DNA of 64,000 nucleotides from the NCBI RefSeq assembly GCF_900101895.1, contig NZ_FMVF01000010.1:65390-129389 (forward strand), written 5' to 3'. Shown here piece by piece: positions 35,784-45,781 of the stretch. Made by a program: the position numbers and the translations under genes. Source of the DNA: Flavobacterium caeni (GTDB lineage: Bacteria; Bacteroidota; Bacteroidia; Flavobacteriales; Flavobacteriaceae). The stretch's first letter is position 1, and each line of letters begins with the position of its first letter. The notes under the pieces were generated by a model. That model was not told where the DNA came from, made no database searches, and worked only from the letters and a program-made list of their open reading frames with translations.

Positions 35784-35791
35784 TACATTTG
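35784..35791 (+). promoter_or_regulatory. dxs -7 element (leaderless arrangement)
   Basis: TACATTTG, then four bases (TGCT) and the dxs ATG. No clear -33 TTG; the upstream DNA is the tadA promoter itself. Confidence 0.5.
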
Positions 35792-35795
35792 TGCT

Positions 35796-37565
35796 ATGCC
35801 CGAAAAATTGCTCGACCGCATCCAAAACCCGCAAGACCTCAGGCTGCTGCCCGAGGATCGGTTGCCGCAGCTTGCGCAGGAATTGCGCGACTTTATCATC
35901 GATGTGGTGTCGGTCAAAGAGGGTCATTTGGGCGCGAGTTTAGGGGTAGTCGAACTGACCCTGGCGTTGCACTACGTTTTTGACACGCCCAACGATTTGC
36001 TCGTGTGGGACGTGGGACACCAAGCCTACGGGCACAAAATTCTGACCGGGCGCAAGGACGTTTTTCACACCAACCGACAACTCGGCGGGATTTCGGGATT
36101 CCCAAAGCGCAGCGAAAGCCCGTACGACACTTTTGGCGTGGGCCATTCGTCTACAGCGATTTCGGCGGCTTTGGGCATGGCCATCGCATCCAAGTTGAAA
36201 GGCGATGATCAAAAACACCATATTGCCGTGGTGGGCGATGCGTCGATTGCGTCGGGGATGGCGTTCGAGGGATTGAACCATGCGGGCGTTACCGATGCGA
36301 ATTTGCTCGTGATCCTGAACGACAACGCCATTGGTATCGACCCGAGTGTGGGCGCGTTGAAAAACTACCTCACGGCGGTCAAGCAAGGCAAAAATCCCAA
36401 GCAAAACAACATGATCAAGTCGTTGAACTTTGATTATTCGGGACCTGTAGACGGTCACGACCTGTTTGCCGTTATCGCCGAATTGCGACGTCTCCAAAAA
36501 GTAAAAGGCCCCAAATTTTTACACCTGATTACCACCAAGGGCAAGGGGCTGCAGCAAGCCGAAGAAAATCAGGTGAAATACCATGCCCCTGGAAAATTCG
36601 ACAAAATTACAGGCGAACTCGTACCCAAATCCGAGGAAAATCTACCGCCGCGTTTCCAGGACGTTTTTGGGCTCACATTACTCGATTTGGCGCACCACAA
36701 CGATAAAATCATCGGCATCACGCCGGCCATGCCCTCGGGCAGCTCATTAAAATTCATGATGGACGCCATGCCCGATCGCGCATTGGACGTAGGCATCGCC
36801 GAGCAACACGCAGTTACGTTGGCCGCGGGCATGGCCACGCAGGGCATGGTGGTTTTTTGCAACATCTATTCGACGTTTTTACAGCGCGCCTACGACCAAG
36901 TTATCCACGATGTGGCATTACAGGACTTGCCCGTTGTTTTTTGCCTTGACCGCGCCGGATTGGTGGGTGAAGATGGGGCTACGCACCATGGGGTGTTCGA
37001 CTTGGCGTACCTGCGTTGCATCCCCAACATGATCATTTATGCGCCGTTGGACGAAATCGGTTTGCGCAACATCATGTACACCGCGCAATTGGGATTGGAA
37101 CATCCCATCGCGATCCGTTATCCAAGGGGGCGCGGCGTGACGATCGATTGGCAGCGTCCGTACGAAAAAATCGAAATCGGGAAAGCGCGATGCCTCAAGC
37201 CGGGAACCAAGGTCGCGGTGCTTTCTACCGGTGCGGTGGGGAACAACGTGGTCGCGGCTTTGTCCGAATTGCAAAATCCCGATACGGTTGCGCACTATGA
37301 TTTTGGATTCGTGAAGCCGCTCGACCAGTCGCTTTTGCGCGAAATATTCGAACGATTCGAGATGGTTTTTACGCTAGAAGATGGCGTCATCAAAGGTGGA
37401 TTTGGCAGCGCCGTCGCCGAATTCGCAACCGAAAACCGCCATACCACACCGCTAAAAATGTTGGGGGTTGCCGATTCGTTTACCGAACACGGCACGGTCG
37501 AGCAGTTGCAGCAACATCACCATTTTGACGTCAAAAGTTTGGTAAAAATCTTTTCATCCTATTGA
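35796..37565 (+). CDS. dxs: 1-deoxy-D-xylulose-5-phosphate synthase
   Basis: A 589-residue thiamine-diphosphate enzyme that condenses pyruvate and glyceraldehyde 3-phosphate, the first step of the MEP isoprenoid pathway. Seen: VWDVGHQAYGHKILTGR with the conserved histidine, the ThDP/Mg motif GDASIASGMAFEGLNHAG ... LNDN, the central PYR domain (DVGIAEQHAVTLAAGMA) and the C-terminal transketolase domain (YPRGRG). It is slightly short of the common 620-630 residues, through a compact interdomain region. Single gene divergent from tadA. Confidence 0.96.
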   Translation: MPEKLLDRIQNPQDLRLLPEDRLPQLAQELRDFIIDVVSVKEGHLGASLGVVELTLALHYVFDTPNDLLVWDVGHQAYGHKILTGRKDVFHTNRQLGGISGFPKRSESPYDTFGVGHSSTAISAALGMAIASKLKGDDQKHHIAVVGDASIASGMAFEGLNHAGVTDANLLVILNDNAIGIDPSVGALKNYLTAVKQGKNPKQNNMIKSLNFDYSGPVDGHDLFAVIAELRRLQKVKGPKFLHLITTKGKGLQQAEENQVKYHAPGKFDKITGELVPKSEENLPPRFQDVFGLTLLDLAHHNDKIIGITPAMPSGSSLKFMMDAMPDRALDVGIAEQHAVTLAAGMATQGMVVFCNIYSTFLQRAYDQVIHDVALQDLPVVFCLDRAGLVGEDGATHHGVFDLAYLRCIPNMIIYAPLDEIGLRNIMYTAQLGLEHPIAIRYPRGRGVTIDWQRPYEKIEIGKARCLKPGTKVAVLSTGAVGNNVVAALSELQNPDTVAHYDFGFVKPLDQSLLREIFERFEMVFTLEDGVIKGGFGSAVAEFATENRHTTPLKMLGVADSFTEHGTVEQLQQHHHFDVKSLVKIFSSY

Positions 37566-37601
37566 TTTTTTTGGAAATTTGCAGGCTTTAATCCGATACC
37601 G

Positions 37602-38573
37602 ATGAGATTGCAGCGCTTATTCCCTTTTTTCTTCTTTTTATTTTTCGTTCCTAGCCTGGCCCAAACCAAGGACACTTTGCTTGTGGTGCGCGACACGGTC
37701 AAAATGAAGGTCGTCGAAGTATCGCACTGGACCAACAAAAACACTGTGGGGTTCGACCTCAATCAAATTGCTTTCGTCAACTGGAGCGCGGGCGGTGTGA
37801 GTTCGGTTTCGGGTTTGCTCAAAGGCATCTTTTCGCGCAAATACGACAACAACAACGTCAAATGGAGCAACGAACTCATCATGCGTTACGGGATGAACAA
37901 GCAGGACGGCGTCGAATTCAGGAAAACCGACGACGCGTTCCAGTTTGTGTCGACTTTTGGCTACCGTCGCGATACGATTTCGAACTGGTACCACTCGGCC
38001 AAATTCAACTTCAACACGCAGTTTACCGACGGCTACGAATACCCGAACACCGATTTGGCGATTTCGGGCGCATTTTCGCCAGCCTATACCTTTTTTGGTA
38101 TTGGTGCCGAGTATTCGAACAAAGAAAAACTCATCAACGTGTATTTGTCGCCCATGACCGTCAAGAACACCATAGTTGCCAACCAACGGCTCGCCAACCA
38201 AGGGGCGTTTGGGGTCAAACCGGCGCAATACGACGCCAATGGCAACATGACGCGTGAAGGCGAGAACATGAAAACCGAGTTCGGTATGCTCATCACGTGC
38301 CATTTCAAACGCGAGATCTTCAAGAACATCAATCTTGAGAACCGTCTGGCGCTTTATTCGGATTACATCAACAAATTCGGCAACATCGATGTCGATTGGC
38401 AGCTGCAATTGGACATGATTGTCAACCAATACGTCAAAGCCAATATCGGCACGCATTTGCTTTACGACGACGACATCAAGGCCAAGGAAGAAGTAGCGGG
38501 CGTACAGGTGACCAAAGGGCCGCGCATACAACTTAAACAAATGCTTGGCATTGGCGTAGAATACAGTTTTTAG
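37602..38573 (+). CDS. DUF3078 domain-containing outer-membrane protein
   Basis: A 323-residue exported protein: signal peptide (FPFFFFLFFVPSLAQ), then the DUF3078 region with WTNKNTVGFDLNQIAFVNWSAGG near the start. The alternating hydrophobic/polar strands and a terminal aromatic (GVEYSF) suggest a small beta-barrel in the outer membrane. The function of DUF3078 proteins, common in Bacteroidota, is not established. The gene follows dxs by 36 bp in the same direction and may be transcribed with it; a strong bidirectional terminator follows. Confidence 0.88.
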   Translation: MRLQRLFPFFFFLFFVPSLAQTKDTLLVVRDTVKMKVVEVSHWTNKNTVGFDLNQIAFVNWSAGGVSSVSGLLKGIFSRKYDNNNVKWSNELIMRYGMNKQDGVEFRKTDDAFQFVSTFGYRRDTISNWYHSAKFNFNTQFTDGYEYPNTDLAISGAFSPAYTFFGIGAEYSNKEKLINVYLSPMTVKNTIVANQRLANQGAFGVKPAQYDANGNMTREGENMKTEFGMLITCHFKREIFKNINLENRLALYSDYINKFGNIDVDWQLQLDMIVNQYVKANIGTHLLYDDDIKAKEEVAGVQVTKGPRIQLKQMLGIGVEYSF

Positions 38574-38589
38574 CGCAAAACTATTGGCA

Positions 38590-38622
38590 TAAAAAAAGCC
38601 CGACAATTGTCGGGCTTTTCTA
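38590..38622. terminator. Bidirectional terminator between DUF3078 and M36 genes
   Basis: Stem AAAAGCCCGACAA / TTGTCGGGCTTTT, nearly without loop, between convergent genes. Confidence 0.85.
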
Positions 38623-38638
38623 TATTATATCAGACTGA

Positions 38639-41341
38639 TTATTTCAAGATAATCTTATCCGAATAGTTGAAATCGGCTGTGTTCACTTTCAGGACATAAA
38701 CGCCTTTGGCCAAGTGACCCAGGTTGATCGACTTCTCTACATTGAAATTGCTTTCGGTTTGCGAGAACACCACGCGGCCGTTCAAGTCTACCACCTGCAT
38801 GTCGACCGAACCGTTAAACTGCGCGATGCGTACATTGAAGATGGCGTCTGATGGATTAGGATATACCTTAACCAACGTGTCCTTGGTGAAGCTTTTCGAA
38901 GAAAGCGGGAATGCCGTAAAGTCTTCGGTTTGGTCGTTTGAGTTGGTTGGCGAACCACCGGTAGCGTTGAGGCCCATACCGCGTCTGCGGAATACCTCTG
39001 CCATCATGTTGTAGTTGGCGCCACCCGTAGCTGCTTGGTCGGTTGCAAAAATGATATCGCGGAAACCGATCATGTTGCCCGTGTTACAAGCTGGTGCCAT
39101 TTTCATCGCATCTACCATGAGTTGCATGACCATGTTGTTACCGCCTGTTCCGGTATAGATGTTCGGATCGAAACCATATTCATCCACAAATGCCCAAGTC
39201 AAATCCCAAAGCACCGATGCCCAGAATTCACCTACCACATAACGATAGGTAGTGTCGGCCGGGTCGGCCGGTACTGGCCAGTTTGAGTCGGCAAACGTAC
39301 GTGGGTTGACGGTCATGTCGGTCGAATATGGGAATTCGCGCAAACCTGCTCCGAAAATCGGATCTTCGTTCCATACAAACGTACCGATGGTTTTGGCGTC
39401 AGGACCTGTATCGCCGGTTTTCATCTGAAGCAACAAGCCAATCCAATCAGACCAACCTTCGCCCATGCTCTCGGCATTGCTCATACAGCCTGCAGCGCCC
39501 GCACCGATCAAACGGTTCGAGATACCGTGACCGATTTCGTGACCGATGATCACGTTGTCGAAATCGCCGTCTGCGAACAAATACAAATCGGCAGGCGTTT
39601 CGAGTTTTACGTTGACGGTTTCGGTGGCCATGGCGGCAACCATTTCTTCGCCGATTTCTCTGGTTACAAAAATAGCGGGGATCGTGATGCCCAGGATGCC
39701 GGTAGAGCTCATCGACAAACGAACCGGGTTGTTTGGTACGGTGTCGTATACGATAACCGCCAAAGCACCCGCATCCTGTGCGTTTTTCACTTTGTTAGAG
39801 AAGTTACAGTTACCGCGACGGATCAAAGCGATTTTTCCGCTGATGTCGAACGCGTTGCTTGGTGGGATACAGGCGTTGTGCACCGTGATGGGGTCGCCCG
39901 GGGTTGTAGTTCCGTTGTTGGCGTCGTTGGTGTAAAGTACCAGGTCAGAAACGATGCCGTTTGGCGCGGTTGGTACCGGGATACGGTCGGTGCCTTCAAA
40001 TACGTTGGTAGTCGCTACACGCGGACCTGCGATAGAAGCCGGTGTATTGATGGTCAGGTATTCTGTTGGTGGCGCACCGGCGTTCCACAAAAACATTTGC
40101 ACGCGCGGACGGACACCTTCTGCAGTTGGCGTGAAGTTGGCGTTGTTGAGCGTGGCTTCGGTTTGTGAATAACCGTCTTGCGCATCGGCCAAGATGTAGT
40201 CACCTGTGCCGGTTTGTGTTCCGCCCAAGCCGTAGTTTTGTGCTTGGAAGTTTTTCGCCGCCTCGTTGAAGCCGTATTGGTACCAGATGTCGTGGATGAC
40301 GTTCACCGTGTAAAACAAGTTGGTCACTGCGGCCGAAGTATACTCGGTTGGTTGTTGGTGTTCGCCCACGTAAGGGAAGTCGAACGTCAAGGTTGCCCCT
40401 CCGTTTGGTGAAAAGTTGTTCAACGCATTGTTGGCGGTTGGATCCTCACGCGCATAGGTATTGTTACCTCTGGTATTTTGATACATCTGCGCCGGGGTTG
40501 TCCCACCGATAGAGTTGCTGGCGTTGTGCCATCCGTTTGGAGACGATGCCGTGAATTCAGGGTTAGACACCAATTGGAAAGAACCGTGGTTCGGGCTCTC
40601 GATGTTGTACGGGAGTACGCGATACGTACCGCCTTGCGCTTCCATCATTGTCTCGCCGCCGGTAAAGGCTTTGTTGGTAAAGTTGAACGACTTGCTCACG
40701 GCTTTGTGGTCGTGGTGCTTGCCGCCAAAATTACAGCTCAACAATTGGTTTTCTTTCTTGATGATCTGGCCGTTGGTGGCATCTACGCTGGTAGTCCAGT
40801 AATTATTGGTTCCCGGCTGGTAGAAATCGTACTGCCAGGCCAATTTCAGGTGATCCCTGTCAACTGGAAAGTAAACGAGTCTGGCCAAGATGTGGTCCTC
40901 TTGCAAACCATCTGCCAGCGTCAGGTTTTTGTTGCTTTCAGAAGCCGTGATCGAGAAATTGGCTCCCGAAACACCCAAATCGCTGTAGGCACGCGCCAAC
41001 GCCTCGGTCACCGACAAAGACGGCTGCGCTACGTTTACTTTAGACGCGATGTTGTTCAAGAAAGCGCTTTCTACACGAAAGATCTCGCCGTCTTTAATGG
41101 CAACGCTCGCCTCGATTTGATGCAAATCAGTTCCCTGGTATCTTTGAACGACACGGTAGCTGGTAACTTTTGAGCCATTACCATACACTTCAGACCTGAT
41201 GTTCAAGTCCGAAACGTCTTGGCTGGTCAATCCGTATTTCGCCAAATTCTGCTCGAAATACGCTTGGATTTTCTGCTTCCCCGTCTGGGCGAAACCCGCT
41301 ACAGACAACAGAAAAACACCCAATAGTGTAATTTTTTTCAT
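38639..41341 (-). CDS. M36 (fungalysin-like) metalloprotease with T9SS sorting domain
   Basis: A 900-residue secreted zinc protease: signal peptide (MKKITLLGVFLLSVAGFAQ), FTP-type propeptide (about residues 25-200), peptidase M36 domain with the zinc motif H601-E-I-G-H605 and the third-ligand region AESMGEGWSDW, and a PA domain inserted before it (about 480-580; GKIALIRRGNCNFSNKVKNAQDAGA). The C-terminus is a T9SS type A domain (VKVYPNPSDAIFNV, LNGRVVFSQT, GVYVLKV, DKIILK). The ATG at 41341 is chosen for the signal peptide. It should be secreted as a zymogen and degrade extracellular proteins. Confidence 0.95.
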   Translation of the reverse strand: MKKITLLGVFLLSVAGFAQTGKQKIQAYFEQNLAKYGLTSQDVSDLNIRSEVYGNGSKVTSYRVVQRYQGTDLHQIEASVAIKDGEIFRVESAFLNNIASKVNVAQPSLSVTEALARAYSDLGVSGANFSITASESNKNLTLADGLQEDHILARLVYFPVDRDHLKLAWQYDFYQPGTNNYWTTSVDATNGQIIKKENQLLSCNFGGKHHDHKAVSKSFNFTNKAFTGGETMMEAQGGTYRVLPYNIESPNHGSFQLVSNPEFTASSPNGWHNASNSIGGTTPAQMYQNTRGNNTYAREDPTANNALNNFSPNGGATLTFDFPYVGEHQQPTEYTSAAVTNLFYTVNVIHDIWYQYGFNEAAKNFQAQNYGLGGTQTGTGDYILADAQDGYSQTEATLNNANFTPTAEGVRPRVQMFLWNAGAPPTEYLTINTPASIAGPRVATTNVFEGTDRIPVPTAPNGIVSDLVLYTNDANNGTTTPGDPITVHNACIPPSNAFDISGKIALIRRGNCNFSNKVKNAQDAGALAVIVYDTVPNNPVRLSMSSTGILGITIPAIFVTREIGEEMVAAMATETVNVKLETPADLYLFADGDFDNVIIGHEIGHGISNRLIGAGAAGCMSNAESMGEGWSDWIGLLLQMKTGDTGPDAKTIGTFVWNEDPIFGAGLREFPYSTDMTVNPRTFADSNWPVPADPADTTYRYVVGEFWASVLWDLTWAFVDEYGFDPNIYTGTGGNNMVMQLMVDAMKMAPACNTGNMIGFRDIIFATDQAATGGANYNMMAEVFRRRGMGLNATGGSPTNSNDQTEDFTAFPLSSKSFTKDTLVKVYPNPSDAIFNVRIAQFNGSVDMQVVDLNGRVVFSQTESNFNVEKSINLGHLAKGVYVLKVNTADFNYSDKIILK

Positions 41342-41364
41342 AAGGATTAAAGTTTTTTGATTGA

Positions 41365-41397
41365 CAAACATAGTGAATTTTTTGTTAAACCATACAA
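41365..41397 (-). promoter_or_regulatory. M36 protease promoter
   Basis: Minus strand: TTG (41397-41395), 22-nt spacer, TATGTTTG (41372-41365), 23 nt before the ATG. Confidence 0.7.
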
Positions 41398-41416
41398 ATC
41401 CCACAAACATTAACGG

Positions 41417-42763
41417 TTAGCCCAAATGCCCCAGAATATTGCGGTAATAAATGAGCGCATTGCCGTCGGTGAGCAGCGAAACGAAATGGCAAATGTGCAG
41501 CAAACGCTCGTACAGATTTTCCTTTTCGAGATGGTGCCGTTCGGGCAAAACCTTTAGAAGCAAATTGTCGTAATTGGTTGCGCAGCCGTCGAATTTATTG
41601 TTGTAGGCCGTCGTGAATTTATCGAGCAACGTATTGATGATTTGGTAGCCTTTGAGTTCCTTGTCGATCACCTCGCGGCTTTGGTAAATGTTCTTGACAC
41701 TGAGTTTGATGATGTCGTCCATTTGTGCCTTGTACTTGCTTTTGTCGGTGAGCGCGTACGGGAATTTACCTTGCAGGATCAGCTCTTCGTTTTCGACAAA
41801 AACGCGCACCGCATCGGCAATCAAACTCCCGATGGCCAGCGCGCGCAGATAACTGATGCGGTCCTCCTTGGTTTCGAGCGTTTTGTATTTGGCCGTGTCG
41901 ATGCTGTCCTTGACGAGTTTGATCAGGTATTCGAGCGCATAATCCTCGGACACGAGCCCAAGGTTGATACCGTCTTCAAAATCGATGATCGTATAACAAA
42001 TGTCGTCGGCGGCTTCGACCAAGTAGGCCAACGGATGGCGTTGAAAACCAACATCCTCGCCCGTTCTGGTTTGGATCAGGCCCAGTTCGTTGGCGACTTC
42101 CTCAAAGAACTTTTTGTCCGATTGAAAAAAGCCGTACTTCTTGTCGCAAATGTCAGACGTGGGTTTCTTAGGAAGGCTTTCCTTGGGGTATTTCATGAAC
42201 GCGCCCAGCGTGGCGTAAGAAATCCGGAGCCCGCCTTCGTTGCCCGGACGCGAACTCGTGAGCACCGAAAAACCGTTGGCGTTCCCTTCGAAATCGATCA
42301 AATCCTGCCATTGCTTGTCGGTGAGGTGTTCGCGGTATTTTTTGCCGTTGCCGATCTTGAAATATTCGCCAATGGCCTTCTCGCCCGAATGTCCGAACGG
42401 CGGATTCCCGATGTCGTGTGCGAGCGATGCCGCGGCCACGATTGCACCAAAATCGTTCATGTGGTAGCCGTGGATTTCGGCCAAATACGGATACTTCTCG
42501 ATGATTTTCTTGCCCACCAAACGCCCAAGCGAACGCCCGACGACCGACACTTCGAGGCTGTGCGTAAGCCTGGTATGGACAAAATCGGTTTTTGAAAGCG
42601 GGATGACCTGCGTCTTGTCCTGCAAACTCCTGAAAGCCGACGAAAAAATAATACGGTCGTAATCGACTTCAAAGCCGAGTCGCGTGTCGTCCTGTTCTTT
42701 GCGCAGGCGTTTGCCTTTGTCGCCTTGTCTTTTGAGTGATAAGAGTTGTTCCCAGTGCATCAT
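41417..42763 (-). CDS. dgt: Deoxyguanosinetriphosphate triphosphohydrolase
   Basis: A 448-residue HD-domain enzyme that hydrolyses dGTP to deoxyguanosine and triphosphate. HD metal ligands: RLTHSLEVS and AASLAHDIGNPPFGHSGE, with the later aspartate in VEAADDICYTIIDFEDGI. The N-terminus (SAFRSLQDKTQVIPL) is characteristic. Either of two adjacent ATGs may start it. It sits next to the ribonucleotide reductase gene nrdA on the same strand, so dNTP synthesis and degradation genes are neighbours; a 317-bp spacer with repeats and a terminator separates them. Confidence 0.95.
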   Translation of the reverse strand: MMHWEQLLSLKRQGDKGKRLRKEQDDTRLGFEVDYDRIIFSSAFRSLQDKTQVIPLSKTDFVHTRLTHSLEVSVVGRSLGRLVGKKIIEKYPYLAEIHGYHMNDFGAIVAAASLAHDIGNPPFGHSGEKAIGEYFKIGNGKKYREHLTDKQWQDLIDFEGNANGFSVLTSSRPGNEGGLRISYATLGAFMKYPKESLPKKPTSDICDKKYGFFQSDKKFFEEVANELGLIQTRTGEDVGFQRHPLAYLVEAADDICYTIIDFEDGINLGLVSEDYALEYLIKLVKDSIDTAKYKTLETKEDRISYLRALAIGSLIADAVRVFVENEELILQGKFPYALTDKSKYKAQMDDIIKLSVKNIYQSREVIDKELKGYQIINTLLDKFTTAYNNKFDGCATNYDNLLLKVLPERHHLEKENLYERLLHICHFVSLLTDGNALIYYRNILGHLG

Positions 42764-42780
42764 ATTGTTCAATATTCTTT

Positions 42781-42882
42781 ATTCGTCATTCGTCATTCAT
42801 CATTCATCATTCATCATTCGAAATTCGCACGATTTTCTTGTTTGAATGTTGAATATCGAATTTTGAATGTCGAACTTCGAAG
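42781..42882. repeat. Heptamer array (ATTCATC/ATTCGTC) with complementary right half
   Basis: About seven heptamers ATTCGTC, ATTCATC, ATTCGAA (42781-42826), then a right half rich in GAATGTTGAAT/CGAATTTTGAAT that can pair back. Confidence 0.65.
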
Positions 42883-42889
42883 TTGACGG

Positions 42890-43036
42890 CCCTAGCCCGG
42901 ATGGCAGCGGCATCCTTTTTTGCGCTTCTTTAGCGCAGAAAAGATTGCCTCACAAAGTTAATATTCGATTTCTGTGTTCGGCCCGTTCGCTACGCTCGGG
43001 TGCAGCGTACAGCCGGAATAGCTCCTTAAAAAAAAC
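42890..43036 (+). repeat. Dispersed hairpin repeat, copy 4 (forward)
   Basis: Begins CCCTAGCCCGGAT, ends AATAGCTCCTTAAAAAAAA. Arms CTTTTTTGCGC and GCGCAGAAAAG around TTCTTTA. An extra GC-rich hairpin near 42985-43005 (CCCGTTCGCTACGCTCGGG) replaces the short 3' spacer of copy 1. Confidence 0.7.
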
Positions 43037-43062
43037 AGCCGCCCTATACAGACGGCCGTTCC
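43027..43062 (-). terminator. nrdA terminator, built on the edge of the hairpin repeat
   Basis: Minus strand: ACGGCCGTCT / GGGCGGCTGT (ten pairs with G-T wobbles) around GTATAG, followed by T8. The T-run is the terminal A-tract of the dispersed repeat read on the other strand. Confidence 0.7.
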
Positions 43063-43080
43063 CAGATTCTTGATCCTTTA

Positions 43081-45540
43081 TTAAGAACCGCACATTTCGC
43101 AGTCGTCGCCCTGTGAAGAACGCGCGGCTTCGATCATGGCCTTGTATTCCTCGGCGCTGATTGGTTCGCTGTCGGTCACCGGTGCGGCTGGAATGGTCAC
43201 TTCGGCGGTTGCTTCGGCCGCCACTTCGACCACTTCGGCGGCTACGGCCACGGGTACCGGCTCGGCTTTTTTGTCGTTGTTAAGCGTAAACTTGATCGCA
43301 TCGACGGCGGCCTTGGTTCTCAAGTAGTACATGCCCGTCTTGAGGCCCGACTGCCAGGCGTAGAAATGCATCGACGTCAATTTCGCATAATTCACGTCTT
43401 GCATGAACAGGTTGAGCGATTGCGATTGGTCGATGAAATAACCGCGGTGACGCGACATATCGATGATGTCTTTCATCGACATCTCCCAGACGGTTTTGTA
43501 CAATTCCTTCAAATCCTGCGGGATGCGTTCGATGTTTTGTACCGATCCGTTGTGGCGCATGATTTCTTGCTTCAATTCTTCGTTCCACAATCCGCGCTTG
43601 ACGAGGTCCTCGAGCAGGTGTTTGTTGACGACGATGAATTCGCCCGACAACACACGACGTGTATAAATGTTGGACGTATACGGTTCGAACGCTTCGTTGT
43701 TGCCGAGGATTTGCGAGGTGGACGCGGTAGGCATCGGCGCCACCAAAAGCGAGTTGCGCACGCCGTGCTCCATCACTTCTTTGCGCAAAGACGCCCAATC
43801 CCAACGGCCCGACAAATCGGCATCTTTCAAGCCCCACAGGTTGTATTGGAATTCGCCTTGCGAAATCGGCGAGCCCTGGAACGTCGAATACGGACCTTCT
43901 TCCTTGGCCAATTCCATCGACGCGGTCACGGCAGCAAAATACAAGGTCTCGAAGATTTCCTGGTTGAGCTGCTTGGCCTCGTCGCTGGTAAACGGCATGC
44001 GGAGCAAAATGAACGCATCGGCCAGGCCTTGTACGCCCAAACCTACCGGACGGTGGCGCATGTTCGAGTTCTCGGCCTGCGGCACCGGATAGTAGTTGCG
44101 GTCGATGACTTTATTGAGGTTTTTGGTCACGCGTTTGGTCACGTTGTACAGCAATTCGTGGTTGAACTGGCCGTTTTCGATGAACATCGGCAACGAGATC
44201 GACGCGAGGTTACACACCGCGATTTCATCGGCCGACGTGTATTCTAGAATTTCTGTACACAAATTCGACGAACGGATCGTACCCAGGTTTTTCTGGTTCG
44301 ATTTGCGGTTGGCGGCGTCCTTGTAAAGCATGTAAGGCGTACCGGTCTCGATTTGCGACTCGAGGATTTTTTCCCACAATTCGCGCGCCTTGATGGTCTT
44401 TCTGCCCTTGCCTGCAGCCTCGTATGATTCGTACAACGCTTCGAACTCCTCGCCGTACACATCGTACAACCCCGGACATTCGTTCGGGCACATGAGCGTC
44501 CAGGTCGTGTCTTCCTGTACGCGTTTCATGAACAAATCGGAGGTCCACATGGCCAGGAACAAGTCACGCGCGCGCATTTCTTCCTTACCGTGGTTTTTCT
44601 TCAAATCGAGGAACTCGAAAATGTCGGCATGCCATGTTTCGATGTAAATCGCAAAGCTGCCTTTTCTCTTGCCGCCGCCCTGGTCTACATAACGTGCGGT
44701 GTCGTTAAAGACGCGCAACATCGGGACGATGCCGTTCGAGGTACCGTTTGTCCCGCGGATGTACGAGCCCGTCGCGCGTACGTTGTGGATCGACAAACCG
44801 ATGCCGCCCGCCGATTGCGAAATCTTGGCGGTTTGCTTGAGCGTGTCGTAAATGCCGTCGATCGAATCGTCTTGCATTTGCAACAAAAAGCACGAAGACA
44901 TTTGCGGCTTTGGCGTTCCGGCGTTGAACAACGTCGGGGTGGCGTGCGTAAAATATTTTTTCGACATCAAGTCATAGGTCTCGATGACGGCTTTCAAATC
45001 ATTCAAATGGATGCCCACGGCCACGCGCATGAGCATGTGCTGCGGACGCTCGACGATTTTCCCGTTGATCTTGAGCAAATAAGAGCGCTCGAGCGTTTTG
45101 AACCCGAAATAATCGTAGTTGAAATCGCGGTTGTAGATCACGTGCGAGTCGAGAAATTCGGCATTTTCTTCAATTACCTTAAACACTTCATCCGACAACA
45201 ACGGCGATTCCTTGCCGGTGCGCGGGTTCACGTAATGGTACATGTCGTGCATGGTTTCGGAGAACGACTTCTTGGTGTTCTTGTGCAGGTTAGAAATCGC
45301 GATACGCGCTGCCAGGAGCGCATAATCCGGGTGGGTTACCGTCATGGCCGCGGCGGTTTCGGCCGCGAGATTGTCGAGTTCAGAAGTGGTTACGCCGTCA
45401 TACAATCCTTCGATGACGCGCATGGCCACTTTCACCGCATCGACCAAATCATTGAGGCCGTAGCACAATTTTTTGATGCGGTCGGTAATCTTGTCGAACA
45501 TGACGGGCTCTTTGTGGCCGTCTCTTTTTATTACATACAT
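43081..45540 (-). CDS. nrdA: Ribonucleoside-diphosphate reductase, alpha subunit (class I)
   Basis: An 819-residue class I RNR large subunit. N-terminal ATP-cone ([20 protein letters not shown]), catalytic barrel with [25 protein letters not shown] and the [19 protein letters not shown] loop, and the redox tail CEMC at the end. Between barrel and tail lies an unusual Ala/Val/Pro/Glu-rich linker of about 50 residues ([20 protein letters not shown]...). It makes dNDPs together with NrdB, whose gene lies upstream in the same direction. The ATG at 45540 is used because it starts the ATP-cone; the upstream TTG adds two residues only. Confidence 0.96.
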   Translation of the reverse strand: MYVIKRDGHKEPVMFDKITDRIKKLCYGLNDLVDAVKVAMRVIEGLYDGVTTSELDNLAAETAAAMTVTHPDYALLAARIAISNLHKNTKKSFSETMHDMYHYVNPRTGKESPLLSDEVFKVIEENAEFLDSHVIYNRDFNYDYFGFKTLERSYLLKINGKIVERPQHMLMRVAVGIHLNDLKAVIETYDLMSKKYFTHATPTLFNAGTPKPQMSSCFLLQMQDDSIDGIYDTLKQTAKISQSAGGIGLSIHNVRATGSYIRGTNGTSNGIVPMLRVFNDTARYVDQGGGKRKGSFAIYIETWHADIFEFLDLKKNHGKEEMRARDLFLAMWTSDLFMKRVQEDTTWTLMCPNECPGLYDVYGEEFEALYESYEAAGKGRKTIKARELWEKILESQIETGTPYMLYKDAANRKSNQKNLGTIRSSNLCTEILEYTSADEIAVCNLASISLPMFIENGQFNHELLYNVTKRVTKNLNKVIDRNYYPVPQAENSNMRHRPVGLGVQGLADAFILLRMPFTSDEAKQLNQEIFETLYFAAVTASMELAKEEGPYSTFQGSPISQGEFQYNLWGLKDADLSGRWDWASLRKEVMEHGVRNSLLVAPMPTASTSQILGNNEAFEPYTSNIYTRRVLSGEFIVVNKHLLEDLVKRGLWNEELKQEIMRHNGSVQNIERIPQDLKELYKTVWEMSMKDIIDMSRHRGYFIDQSQSLNLFMQDVNYAKLTSMHFYAWQSGLKTGMYYLRTKAAVDAIKFTLNNDKKAEPVPVAVAAEVVEVAAEATAEVTIPAAPVTDSEPISAEEYKAMIEAARSSQGDDCEMCGS

Positions 45541-45781
45541 GGGCAAGTGTTTTGTGAAAATGGGAAATCCCTTTCCGATTTTCGGGTTAATTGTATTGAA
45601 TTTGAAAATGTTTTTATTTGGACCCGAGCCGCAGGCGAACCGAACGGCGCGAAGCTCGTTAAATTTGAAAATGAACGTACGAAACAGCCTTTTGGCTAAT
45701 CTGTTTTAAAATCCGAGATGATGAACATGCTTTTCCTTTAGTCAAACATTTCCAAATTATCGAATTTTCAAATTTTCAAAT
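45541..45781. other. Spacer between nrdB and nrdA
   Basis: No gene seen. It holds a GC-rich inverted repeat (CGAGCCGCAGG ... GCGCGAAGCTCG, about 45625-45660) in AT-rich DNA, and TTTTCAAA direct repeats next to the nrdB stop. The hairpin could modulate read-through from nrdB to nrdA; this is a guess. Confidence 0.4.
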
